DNA of 32,644 nt from contig NZ_BAFY01000125.1 of the NCBI RefSeq assembly GCF_000308555.1, positions 1 to 32,644 on the forward strand. The letters run 5' to 3'. Below the pieces are notes generated by a model. It was given only the letters and a program-made list of their open reading frames with translations, did not search any database and was not told the DNA's origin. The DNA is from Nocardia cyriacigeorgica NBRC 100375 (GTDB taxonomy: Bacteria; Actinomycetota; Actinomycetes; Mycobacteriales; Mycobacteriaceae). Each line of letters starts with the position of its first letter. Positions within the stretch are counted from its first letter, which is position 1. The position numbers and the translations under genes were made by a program. This document shows, piece by piece, positions 1 through 8,268 of the stretch.

Positions 1-1491
1 CAGGTCTTCGGCGAACGCGAACAACTCGACGGCGTCGAAGTGGTGAACTGGGCCGCCGCCCAACCCTGGTCCACCGGCAAGGTCGGCATGACCGGCATCT
101 CCTACTCGGCGATCAACCAGTTGCAGACCGCCGAACGCAATCCCGAAGCGCTGCACGCGATCTTCCCGATCGTCCCCGGCAGCGACCTGCTGCGCGACAT
201 CGCGGCCACCGGTGGCGGCGTCGGATTCGGGTTCCTGCCCGCCTGGCTACTGGCCGTCAACACCTCCAAGCTGATCCCGGACGTGAAGTCGATCGTCGAC
301 GGCCGGTTCGACTGGAAATGGCTGGCCGACCGCGTCCAGGACCCGCTGACCTTCGTCAACTACCTGCTCGCCGCGCTTACCGTGCCCAGCGTCGACGCCA
401 TCCCGCCGCACCTGATGGAACTCATCCAGGAAGACAGCGCCATCCGGCAATCCTGGCTCGGCCACCCCGACAAGATCGACATCCCGACCTTCGTCTACGG
501 CGGCTGGCACGACATCTTCACCTACTCCTCGCCCCGGGTCTACAACGCCGTCGACGTGCCCGACTCGCAGAAAAAGCTCATCATGGGCGACATCTACCAC
601 CTGACCACCGGCAGCGGGAACGGCCTTCCCGGCGCGCCACCGCGCCTGGACGTGCTGCAACGGGCCTGGTTCGACAAGTGGCTCAAGGGCATCGACAACG
701 GCATCGACACCTACGACAACGTCACCCTGTGGCAGCAGGGCGGCGGCTGGACCAGCACCACCGCCTTCCCGCGTCCAGGCATGGACTACCGCCGCATGTA
801 CCTCGACGCGGCACCGTCGGGAACCGTCCGCAGCGTCCACGACGGCAGCCTGGCCACCGCGCCCGGCGCACCCGCGCAGCTCACCGTCGCGCCCGGACTC
901 GCCACGTTGTGCTCACGGGATTCGGCCACCGGTACTGCGGGCATCACCGGCATCCTCGACGCCTGCGCCAAGGACTCCAGGATCAGCGAGACCAGCGCTC
1001 TGACCTTCACCAGCGCGCCCGTGCAGGGTCCGACCGAGATCTCCGGTCCGATCAGCCTGCACCTCAACGCCGTTCACGACGCCACCGACGGCTACTGGTC
1101 GGTCACGGTCAACGATGTCGCCCCCGACGGCCGCTCCACCGTGCTCACCAGCGGCCAGCTCACCGCCTCGCTGCGCACCGTGGACGACACCCGCGCCAGC
1201 CGCTCGGCCAACGGCGACTACACCGACCCGTACCCGGTGCTGACCCTCGCCACCAGACAACCACTGGTACCCGGCCGGCCCACCATCATCGACATCGGGC
1301 TCACCGCCACCGACGCCATCCTGAAACCCGGCCACCGGCTGCGTGTGGACGTCTATGCGATGAACTTCCCGCGCGGGTTGCCGCTGCGGCCACTGCTCAA
1401 CGAAAGCGAACTCAAACCGCAGCACGTGCGGCTGGACCCGAACCAGCCCAGCTGGATCAATATCCCGGTTTCGGGCACGCCGGGCTGGTAA
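1..1491 (+). CDS. CocE/NonD family hydrolase, C-terminal part (5' end outside window)
   Basis: The reading frame is open from base 1, so the N-terminus lies outside the window. An internal ATG at 40 is not needed as a start. The visible part fits the CocE/X-Pro dipeptidyl-peptidase (S15) family. The nucleophile elbow is GISYS near visible residue 34, the acid is likely the Asp of GGWHD (about residue 172) and the His that of YHLTTG (about 200). After residue 260 comes a beta-rich C-terminal domain typical of these enzymes. Family members cleave esters or amides (cocaine esterase, glutaryl acylase, secreted acyl-peptidases); the substrate cannot be read from sequence. Many actinomycete homologues are exported, but the signal region is not visible here. 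A strong hairpin follows the stop codon. Confidence 0.9.
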   Translation, partial: QVFGEREQLDGVEVVNWAAAQPWSTGKVGMTGISYSAINQLQTAERNPEALHAIFPIVPGSDLLRDIAATGGGVGFGFLPAWLLAVNTSKLIPDVKSIVDGRFDWKWLADRVQDPLTFVNYLLAALTVPSVDAIPPHLMELIQEDSAIRQSWLGHPDKIDIPTFVYGGWHDIFTYSSPRVYNAVDVPDSQKKLIMGDIYHLTTGSGNGLPGAPPRLDVLQRAWFDKWLKGIDNGIDTYDNVTLWQQGGGWTSTTAFPRPGMDYRRMYLDAAPSGTVRSVHDGSLATAPGAPAQLTVAPGLATLCSRDSATGTAGITGILDACAKDSRISETSALTFTSAPVQGPTEISGPISLHLNAVHDATDGYWSVTVNDVAPDGRSTVLTSGQLTASLRTVDDTRASRSANGDYTDPYPVLTLATRQPLVPGRPTIIDIGLTATDAILKPGHRLRVDVYAMNFPRGLPLRPLLNESELKPQHVRLDPNQPSWINIPVSGTPGW

Positions 1492-1520
1492 CCAGCACCA
1501 CCGCAACCCCTCTCGACCGA

Positions 1521-1557
1521 TCGGCTGCTCCCGTCCCGAACCGGCGGGAGCAGCCGA
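1521..1557 (+). terminator. Hairpin terminator after the CocE-type hydrolase
   Basis: TCGGCTGCTCCCG (1521-1533) pairs perfectly with CGGGAGCAGCCGA (1545-1557) around an 11-base loop. It begins 30 bases after the TAA/TGA region of the upstream gene. There is no U tract, as is usual in high-GC actinomycetes. Confidence 0.8.
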
Positions 1558-1607
1558 CCGCGCTGATCCGACAATCCGGGCCCGAGTGAACGACTACGCT
1601 CAGCCCT

Positions 1608-2117
1608 GTGGTGAACGAGGGTGACGCAGCGGTAGAACTCGTCGCGATCAACGACGTGGTGCTCGAAGATCTCGTTCGGGTCGCCGCCACCGAGGCCGCC
1701 GCCAACGAGGTGACGCCACCGATCACCCCCGGGGAGAACTGGACACCCGCCCGCGAATCCTGGCTGCGAGCCTGTCACCGAGACCGTCGACCCGGTTTCG
1801 CCGGGCCACTACAGGAGTCGACGTGGGCGATCACGCTCGACGGGCGAGTCGTCGGGTCGATTCGTTTGCAGCGCCTAGAAGCCGATACGGCCGAGACCGG
1901 TATCTGGCTGGCGCGCAGTGCGCGTGGTCGCGGTATCGGTCACCGAGCGCTCGGCATCCTGCTCGCCGATGCGCACGAGCTCGGCGTGACAACCGTCGTG
2001 GCCAATACGACCGCGGCGAATGCCGGTGCGCTAGCTCTGCTCCAGCACGCGGGATTCGTCATCGAGACACCGGACGCCGACGGCGGCGTGCGAGCGTCAC
2101 TGGTCCTGGCGCAGTAG
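1608..2117 (+). CDS. GNAT family N-acetyltransferase
   Basis: This 169-residue protein has the size and pattern of a RimJ/RimL-like GNAT acetyltransferase, which moves an acetyl group from acetyl-CoA to an amine. The strand-4 region AETGIWLARSARGRGIG (about residues 95-111) carries the acetyl-CoA pyrophosphate-binding motif R-G-R-G-I-G. It is followed by helix 4 (ALGILLADAHELG) and the typical N-x-x-A-x-x-L-x-x-x-G-F ending (ANAGALALLQHAGF). The start is GTG at 1608 or the adjacent GTG at 1611; neither has a clear Shine-Dalgarno. It is convergent with the next gene, only 32 bases away. The substrate (ribosomal protein, antibiotic or small molecule) is unknown. Confidence 0.88.
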   Translation: MVNEGDAAVELVAINDVVLEDLVRVAATEAAANEVTPPITPGENWTPARESWLRACHRDRRPGFAGPLQESTWAITLDGRVVGSIRLQRLEADTAETGIWLARSARGRGIGHRALGILLADAHELGVTTVVANTTAANAGALALLQHAGFVIETPDADGGVRASLVLAQ

Positions 2118-2149
2118 TCGGACTGGCGACGCCGATCCGTTCAGGGTGC

Positions 2150-3319
2150 TCAATCCGCCACGGGCTCGATATCCGCACCCGGTTCCTCGGCCTGCACCGG
2201 CGGTGCGGTGAACAGGTCGATCTGCTCGCCCACATAACGGATCACCACGGCCGCGACCGCCGCCACCGGCACCGCGAGGAACGCCCCGACGATCCCGTAC
2301 AGGGCACCGCCTGCCGTCACCGACAGCAACACGATCACCGCGTGCAGCTTCACGCTGCGGCTCTGCAGCACCGGTTGCAGGACATTGCCCTCCAACTGCT
2401 GCACCGCGACGATGATGCCCAGCACGATCAACGCCGTGGTCAGGCCATTGGCGACCAAGGCGACCAGCACCGCGAGCGCACCGGCGACGAACGCGCCGAC
2501 CATGGGAATGAACCCACCGAGGAAGGTGATCACCGCAAGTACCAGCGCCAGCGGCACGTCCAAGATCACCAGGCCCAAGCCGATCAACACCGCGTCGATC
2601 ATGCTGACCACCGCCTGGGTGCGGATGAACCCACCGAGCACCGCCCAGACCCGGGCCAGCACCTCCTCGAGATGCCGGCCGGCGGGGGAGCCGACCGTAT
2701 TGTGCAGCCACGGCAGGAAACGCGGTCCGTCCTTGATGAAGAAGAACGACAGCACCAACACGAGGAACAAGGTGATCAGCGCCGACGTCGCCGCGCTGAC
2801 ACCGGTGAACACGCCGGTCGCGATCTGCTCGGCACTGGACTGCAATCGGGTGACCACCGCGTCCACCGCGGAATCCAGCTGTTCGTCGCGCACATTCAGC
2901 GGCGGGCCCTGCAACCAGTCACGTACCTTGTTGATGCCTTCGGTGGACTTGTCGGCCAAGTCGGGCGCCTGGTCGACCACCGATGGCACGATCAGCGCGA
3001 TCACACCCGCCAGCACAGCGAGGAACCCGATCACCGTGATCGAGGCGGCCGCGGCCGGGCGCAACTTGTGGTCCATGAGCCAGCGGGCCGGCGGCCACAG
3101 CACCGTGGCGACCACGATCGCCAGCAGCACCGGCAGCAACACGACCCACAGCTTGGCGACCACATTGCCGATCACCCAGGCGCCCGCGGCGATCGCGACC
3201 ACGCACAACGCCCATTTCGCCAGCCACAGCACCCCGACACCGATGGCGTCACCCCGATTCGGCGTGCGATCGCGAGCGGTCTTCTCGGCTGCCGTCTTGT
3301 CCACGTTCGGCCCGTTCAC
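2150..3319 (-). CDS. AI-2E (PerM/UPF0118) family transporter
   Basis: This protein of about 389 residues has the layout of the AI-2E exporter/PerM family. Paired N-terminal membrane helices (WLAKWALCVVAIAAGAWVIG, then LWVVLLPVLLAIVVATVLW) are followed by a third helix, then a long soluble stretch (LADKSTEGINKVRDWLQGPP). The C-terminal block of four or five helices holds the family-typical GGFIPMVGAFVAG segment. The role is membrane transport of an unknown solute; the name comes from E. coli TqsA and does not show quorum sensing here. I place the start at GTG 3319 because a TAAGACT -10-like box lies just upstream, fitting a leaderless transcript. GTG at 3346 would add nine residues. Confidence 0.88.
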   Translation of the reverse strand: MNGPNVDKTAAEKTARDRTPNRGDAIGVGVLWLAKWALCVVAIAAGAWVIGNVVAKLWVVLLPVLLAIVVATVLWPPARWLMDHKLRPAAAASITVIGFLAVLAGVIALIVPSVVDQAPDLADKSTEGINKVRDWLQGPPLNVRDEQLDSAVDAVVTRLQSSAEQIATGVFTGVSAATSALITLFLVLVLSFFFIKDGPRFLPWLHNTVGSPAGRHLEEVLARVWAVLGGFIRTQAVVSMIDAVLIGLGLVILDVPLALVLAVITFLGGFIPMVGAFVAGALAVLVALVANGLTTALIVLGIIVAVQQLEGNVLQPVLQSRSVKLHAVIVLLSVTAGGALYGIVGAFLAVPVAAVAAVVIRYVGEQIDLFTAPPVQAEEPGADIEPVAD

Positions 3320-3423
3320 GCCGCCAGTCTTACACGGATCCCGCACACCGGCCGGGTACGCCGATGGTGACGCCCGTCGCGGTCAACGGTCGGTGCGGCG
3401 GGGCACGCGGTCGGAGCGCGCTG

Positions 3424-4745
3424 TCAGCGGGGGACCCGCACCGGATCGGCGCAGCTGGCCACCGCGTCGACGAACGAGCAGTCGGCGGGGCCGCGGGTCG
3501 GTCGGTAGCGGGGTGGCACGCCACCCGCGCGGGTGATGTCGGCGTAGGCGGGGACGGCGTCGGTCGGCCGCCGGGTCAGTGCCGGGTCGGCGAGGACGTC
3601 GACGGTGTAGAGGCCGAAGCGCGGAGTGTAGGAACCCCACTCGTAGTTGTCGGTCAGGCTCCAGTAGTTGTAGCCGATCAGGTTCATCCCGTCGGCCTTC
3701 GCGCGTTGCAGCCAGTAGACGGTGTCGCGCAGCAGGTCCGCCCGGGTGTAGCCGTCGGCCCGCGGGCGCCCGTTCTCGGTGGGCATCCCGTTCTCGACGA
3801 TGTAGAGCGGCCGCCCCGGGAACCTGTGCGCGTAATGCTGCAATGCGTAGTAGATGCCTTCGGCCTGCAACGGCATCGTCCATAGCCGGTTCATGTCCGG
3901 CGGCCCCGCCAGTAGCGACTCGGGGGAGAAGCCGTAGTAGTAGTCGATGCCGATGTAATCGAGCTTCGCGCCGATACGGTCGATCAGCGGACCGTTCACC
4001 GCATCCTCGGCGGTCGGGACATAGGCGACATTGCTGGAGACCATCGCACTCGGGTGCACGCGGTGGATGTGGTCGTAGATGGTGTTGTGGGCCAGGGCGA
4101 TACGATCCTGCATGGCCGCGACGTCACCGATGCCGATCCCGCCGTGGCGCAGCTCGTTCAGGACATACATCGCGGGCTCGTTGAAAGTGATCCACAGCGG
4201 ATCGTGGGCGGCATAGCGATCGACGACCGCGCGCGCGTTGGCCAGCCAGTCGTCCACCATCGCCGGATTGCGCAGCCGCCGCGGTCCACTTCCCAGCCGG
4301 GGTACACCCAATGGTCCAGAGTGAGCATCGGCCGCATACCCGCCGCCTCGATCGCCGCGATGACATTGTCGTAGAACCGGAATCCCGCCGGATCCCATTC
4401 GCCCGGCCGGGGTTGAAGCCTGGCCCACTCGATTCCGATGCGATAGACCCGCACACCCAGTTGCGCCGCCAGGCCGATATCGGAGCGGAAGCGCCCGTAG
4501 AAGTCGATCGAATCGAGGTATGGGTCCTCGGTCTTGCCGACGGCGATGTAGCGCACCCAGTTGCTGTCGGGCGCGTTGCCCTCGGATTGGAAGCCGGAAG
4601 CCGCGACGCCCCACAGGAAGTCGTCACCGAGCGGCGCCACCGTCTCCGGGGCGGGCGGCCGCGCCCCCGCTCGTCCACCGAGTAGGGCAGTGGCGGTCGC
4701 GGCGGCGAGCCCGGCGAGAACGTGGCGGCGGTTCGGTTGACGCAT
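3424..4745 (-). pseudogene. Tat-exported glycoside hydrolase family 1 (beta-glucosidase-like), frameshifted
   Basis: Two frames together make one family 1 glycoside hydrolase of about 440 residues. The N-terminus has a twin-arginine signal (NRRHVLAGLAAATATALLGG), suggesting export to the cell surface. FLWGVAASGFQSEG (residues 43-56) is the GH1 N-terminal signature. The acid/base Glu lies in TFNEP (about 189) and the nucleophile Glu in YIVENG (about 317). The frame breaks near 4273-4274, where GGCTGCGCAAT should read GGCTGGCGCAAT; one added base restores a continuous GGWRNPAMVDDW. Both catalytic residues lie after the break, so the gene is dead as written unless the base is a sequencing loss. 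Likely activity is hydrolysis of beta-glycosides; the substrate is unknown. Confidence 0.85.
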
Positions 4746-5503
4746 TGACTCGTGCTCCTCATGTGACAGGTGCCCGGGTGGTGTTGGGTCAGCCTAACGA
4801 CCGATTGGGTGGCGGGGTGGGGAAGTGGACGGTCCGAGTGGATATCTCGCGAGGAGGAGGAGATGGGGGAGAAGGGCCGGACGTTCGGCCTCGGGCAGGA
4901 CCACGGCCAGGGGGCTTTGTAGATCAAAGAACTGCGGCCTGTCAGATCCATCATCAAAAACAATGCGATACGTAGATATGCGCATCTACGCATGTGCATC
5001 TCTCGTTAGAAACACTCGCCATCACCAACGCTCCGGTTAAAACACATAGAAGGGAAGGGGGCCCACGGACGAGGGGCCCTGAGTCGTGTATCTCCAGTAC
5101 TTGGGGCGACGCCTGCTTCGGTGGTCCAGTGGTTGGGGCTTCTCGTTACGGGCGGCGGCGACCGCTCCTCTCGTGGTGTGGCGTTCGCGAATTAGCGTAT
5201 GTCTCGACCTGCGTCTATTACCCCTGGCGCAATCGGGCGTGAATATTCTTGCTCTATCTGGAATCCGCCGTGCTCGGACAAGCCGCAAGACGGACGAGCT
5301 GAGACATTCGCCCTGTTGCGCGACGTGGGTGTTCGATGGCTTGCAACGGCGGGTCTGCCTTGTCACGTGCCACTGACCTGGGGAGATTGCTTGTGCTGGC
5401 ATGCGCGCGGCTGACTTCGGCGGCACAGTCGTCCCGTGCGGCCTTCGCGGTTGTGTGAGCTGGCGTTTTATGCCCTTCCAGGGCTGTCCGTAGCGTCGAC
5501 GGC
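4746..5503. other. Long intergenic region with lower-GC core
   Basis: This 758-base gap has no convincing gene. Its middle (about 4925-5060) is clearly richer in A and T than the surroundings. It holds a near-perfect inverted repeat, CGTAGATATGCGCATCTACG at 4971-4990 (7-base arms). A 63-codon frame on the minus strand (4794-4985) starts inside this repeat; I see no ribosome site or family match and do not call it. Two GGGGCCC boxes near 5060-5080 could form a weak hairpin. The region may be a scar of lost DNA or a regulatory stretch. Confidence 0.5.
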
Positions 5504-6955
5504 ATGGACTGGAGTTTTCTGTCGGCCGAGGAGCTTTCGGCCGTGATGGATGCCGGTGCGGTCACTTCGGTCGAACTGACCGAGGAGGCTATCGGCCGGA
5601 TCGAGAACTACGACAAGGCGATCAACGCGATCTGTGTGCGGGACTTCGACCGTGCGCGGGAGGCCGCGGTGGCTGCTGATCGGGCGCGCGCTCGCGGGGA
5701 GAAGCGTGCGCTGCTCGGTATCCCGGTGACGGTCAAGGAGTCCTACGACATCGCGGGGCTACCGACGACCTGGGGCATGCCGCTGGAGCGGGATCATGTG
5801 CCGGCCGAGGACGCTGTGCAGGTGGCGCGGTTGAAGGCGGCGGGGGCGGTGGTGCTGGGTAAGACGAATGTGCCGCTGGGGCTGCAGGATGTGCAGAGCT
5901 TCAACGAGATCTACGGGACCACCGGCAATCCGTGGGACCACAGTCGGACGGCGGGCGGGTCCTCCGGTGGATCGGCGGCGGCGCTGGCGTCCGGATTCGG
6001 CGCGTTGTCGATCGGTTCCGATATCGCTGGTTCGTTGCGCACGCCCGCGCATTTCTGTGGCGTCTACGCACATAAGCCGACGCTGGGGCTGGCGGCGATG
6101 CGGGGGATGGTCGCGCCGCGCGTGCCGGCGTGGCCGGTCGAGGCCGATCTCGCGGTCGTGGGTCCGATGGCCCGCACTGCTCGCGACCTCACGTTGTTGC
6201 TGGACGTGATGGCCGGACCCGACCCGTTGACGTACGGCATCGCATACAGCGCAGCATTGCCGCCGGCGCGCCACGATCGGCTGGAGGATTTCCGGGTGCT
6301 GGTTGTCGATGAGCATCCGCTCATCGCGACCGGGGGCGCTGTCCGTACGGGGGTGGACCGGGTGGCGGACGTGCTGGCCGATGCGGGTGCGCGCGTGGAG
6401 CGGCACAGTCCGTTGCTGCCCGATCTGAGCGAAGCCGCGAGGGTCTATATGCAGCTGCTGTTTTCGAGTGCTGTCGCCCGTTACCCCGTGGACGCGTACG
6501 AGGCGCTGCGAGACCGTGTCGCCGCGCTGGACGCCGAGGACCGGAGTCTGGCTGCGACGCGGCTCCGTGCCACGGTGTGCTCGCACCGTGACTGGATGGC
6601 GGCGGACACCGCTCGTGAGCGTCACCGCCACGGCTGGCGGCAGTTGTTCGATGAGTTCGATGCCGTGGTGTGCCCGATAACGCCGACTCCCGCGTTCCCG
6701 CGCGATCATGATCCGGATCTGTTGGGGCGCCGGCTCGATATCGACGGCGTCGCGTACCCGTACTTGGATCAACTCGTCTGGGCGGGTGTCGCGACGATGC
6801 CGGGCCTGCCCGCCACGGCAGTGCCCGCGGGTCGTTCGCCGGAGGGATTGCCGGTGGGCGTGCAGGTGATCGGTCCGATGTTCGAGGATCGCACTCCGCT
6901 GCGGTTGGCCGAGCTGCTCGAGCAAAGGCTCGGCGGTTTCGTCGCGCCGGAGTAG
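5504..6955 (+). CDS. Amidase (amidase signature family)
   Basis: This complete 483-residue enzyme belongs to the amidase signature family, which hydrolyses carboxamides through a Ser-cisSer-Lys triad. The Lys is K78 in IPVTVKES, the cis-Ser lies in GGSSGGS (about 153), and the nucleophile Ser in GSDIAGSLRTP (about 177). The C-terminal half has the usual DAVVCPITPTPAFP and VGVQVIGP blocks. No signal peptide is present, so it should act in the cytoplasm. It stands alone with long gaps on both sides. The lack of a GatB partner and the overall sequence point to a broad amide hydrolase rather than the GatA subunit. The start ATG at 5504 gives the normal N-terminus for the family. Confidence 0.92.
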   Translation: MDWSFLSAEELSAVMDAGAVTSVELTEEAIGRIENYDKAINAICVRDFDRAREAAVAADRARARGEKRALLGIPVTVKESYDIAGLPTTWGMPLERDHVPAEDAVQVARLKAAGAVVLGKTNVPLGLQDVQSFNEIYGTTGNPWDHSRTAGGSSGGSAAALASGFGALSIGSDIAGSLRTPAHFCGVYAHKPTLGLAAMRGMVAPRVPAWPVEADLAVVGPMARTARDLTLLLDVMAGPDPLTYGIAYSAALPPARHDRLEDFRVLVVDEHPLIATGGAVRTGVDRVADVLADAGARVERHSPLLPDLSEAARVYMQLLFSSAVARYPVDAYEALRDRVAALDAEDRSLAATRLRATVCSHRDWMAADTARERHRHGWRQLFDEFDAVVCPITPTPAFPRDHDPDLLGRRLDIDGVAYPYLDQLVWAGVATMPGLPATAVPAGRSPEGLPVGVQVIGPMFEDRTPLRLAELLEQRLGGFVAPE

Positions 6956-7153
6956 GGGTTGCGGTAGTGGTGACGTAGCGGTATTGAAATCGTGCAGTAT
7001 TCGATCCTGACTCGGTACGAGAGGACTCGCTGGTGCAGTCACCAGGGGGTGGCCTCTCAAACTTGCGTGCACAGGCCGACGCACTGGTCTGATCGGTGCG
7101 CGCACTTAGGATGCTCGGAAGCCGCTGATTTTCTGCTCAAGCAGTTCAGTCAG

Positions 7154-7175
7154 TCGGCATCCGGCCGGTTGCCGA
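7154..7175 (-). terminator. Hairpin terminator of the CBASS-like operon
   Basis: TCGGCA (7154-7159) pairs with TGCCGA (7170-7175), with the palindromic CCGGCCGG between them. It starts six bases after the stop codon of the last gene of the operon, read on the minus strand. Confidence 0.6.
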
Positions 7176-7180
7176 TCTAG

Positions 7181-7708
7181 TCACGCAGCGCTGATTCCGC
7201 GAGTCGAAGGACGTTTCGGGACGAACCGCCGCCACCCGAAACGCCATCGAACTGCCTCGCCAAAACCGCAGATGTGCTCATCCTGATTGCCAGGACCCCA
7301 TCCGGCGAGAACCATCTGGCTCGCACTCGAAATTGGTTGCTGCTGCCAAGCATCAGAGGTTGCTGGTCCTACTCGTGCGTCGATCTTTGCGAGCCTATCG
7401 TTGAAGATTGTTGCTACTCGGGCATTTTCGGTTTGAATCCAGATCCGAGCACTTGCGATCTGCTCCTGGATGTCGTGGCCGAGCTTGGTGAGCTCCGCCA
7501 AAGTCGAGGGTTCATCGTCGGGGCGTCGACGGACCCGGTAGGGATACTCGGCCCGCGCGACGAGTGCTTTCACCGCTGCGGCATAGCCATCGCGCCGTTT
7601 GGAGGCAGCATCACGCATCCCAGTGACCGCTGCCGTAATCAAACCGCCGACAACCGACGAGCTCAGCACCAGCGTAGCGATTGTCAGATAACTCGGCGTA
7701 TTGCTCAT
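7181..7708 (-). CDS. Small single-TM protein, last gene of CBASS-like operon (putative effector)
   Basis: I do not recognise this 175-residue protein family. The N-terminus holds one hydrophobic segment (about residues 7-28, YLTIATLVLSSSVVGGLITA), then a charged, largely helical cytoplasmic stretch (residues 31-115) that could form a coiled coil, and a Trp-rich tail. Its start overlaps the stop of the E2-like gene (ATGA), with a clear AAGGAG site just upstream, so the two are translated together. In CBASS operons the gene beside the cyclase and its E2 is usually the cell-killing effector, often membrane-bound. I infer that role from position and the TM segment only. It does not match the multi-TM or two-TM effectors I know. 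Confidence 0.7.
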   Translation of the reverse strand: MSNTPSYLTIATLVLSSSVVGGLITAAVTGMRDAASKRRDGYAAAVKALVARAEYPYRVRRRPDDEPSTLAELTKLGHDIQEQIASARIWIQTENARVATIFNDRLAKIDARVGPATSDAWQQQPISSASQMVLAGWGPGNQDEHICGFGEAVRWRFGWRRFVPKRPSTRGISAA

Positions 7709-8268
7709 GCGGCTCCTTGGCGGCGCAGACTTTCGCGGCGGTACTCTTCGATAACGCTCCGAAGCTCGGGACTCTGGATTGGGTAAACCGGTTGGTTACC
7801 CTTCACGTGGCCCGGTTCTCCCGCGCCGTGAGGTGCGTCCTCCGAGGGCCAGTTACCCGTTCGCCGCCAGAATTCCTCGTAGAAGAGATGACGGTGTACC
7901 CGCGCGACATAGTCATCGAGCCCGTCGTCCCACACCCACCTTAAGGGCCGGGGATCACCAGGGAACCAGAGGCACAGCTGTCCGTAGCAGCCAGTATCGG
8001 GATCGAACGAGTAGCGGTGTTTCCATTGCCGAACAGATCCCAATGGGAAGGACACTATCTCTTCATCTGGAGTGATCGATATCCGTGCGCGTTCGGTGTT
8101 GTACCCGGCGACAACAAGTTCCGGCGGTGGTGCGAAAGACAGATCTATGCCGTATCCGCCGCACTGCGGCGCCCTCGTGCGGTCGACCGACACGCCAGCT
8201 TGGCGGGCGGTCAGCCGCGCGAGGACACCGTCAGGATCGGCGAGTAGATCACTCAGCGAGGTGCCCAC
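7705..8268 (-). CDS. Stand-alone E2-like protein of a short type II CBASS
   Basis: The protein has features of bacterial E2 (ubiquitin-conjugating-like) domains in CBASS operons. A candidate catalytic Cys lies in CYGQLCLW (about residue 99). A conserved-looking ending follows: W-W-DDGLDDYVARVHRHLFYEE, then RTGNWPSEDAPHG. Known Cap2 proteins attach the C-terminus of the CD-NTase to a target and prime it for signalling; short systems encode only the E2 part, without E1 or JAB peptidase. No E1/ThiF or JAB gene lies nearby. The frame stays open to TTG at 8352, which would overlap the cyclase by 100 bases. I prefer GTG 8268, which overlaps by 16 bases, though neither has a strong ribosome site. 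Assignment is from motif reading, not a search. Confidence 0.72.
   Translation of the reverse strand: MGTSLSDLLADPDGVLARLTARQAGVSVDRTRAPQCGGYGIDLSFAPPPELVVAGYNTERARISITPDEEIVSFPLGSVRQWKHRYSFDPDTGCYGQLCLWFPGDPRPLRWVWDDGLDDYVARVHRHLFYEEFWRRTGNWPSEDAPHGAGEPGHVKGNQPVYPIQSPELRSVIEEYRRESLRRQGAA

Noticed and set aside
4794..4985. 63-codon minus-strand frame in the long gap
   Set aside because: It begins inside the palindrome, has no ribosome site, and matches no family I know. Protein-like text alone is too weak.
7030..7045. CTGGTG/CACCAG hairpin after the amidase
   Set aside because: Short stem with a 4-base loop, 75 bases after the stop; too weak to call a terminator.
7781..7801. Inverted repeat GGGTAA...TTACCC
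   Set aside because: It lies inside the E2-like coding sequence, so it is more likely chance than a site.
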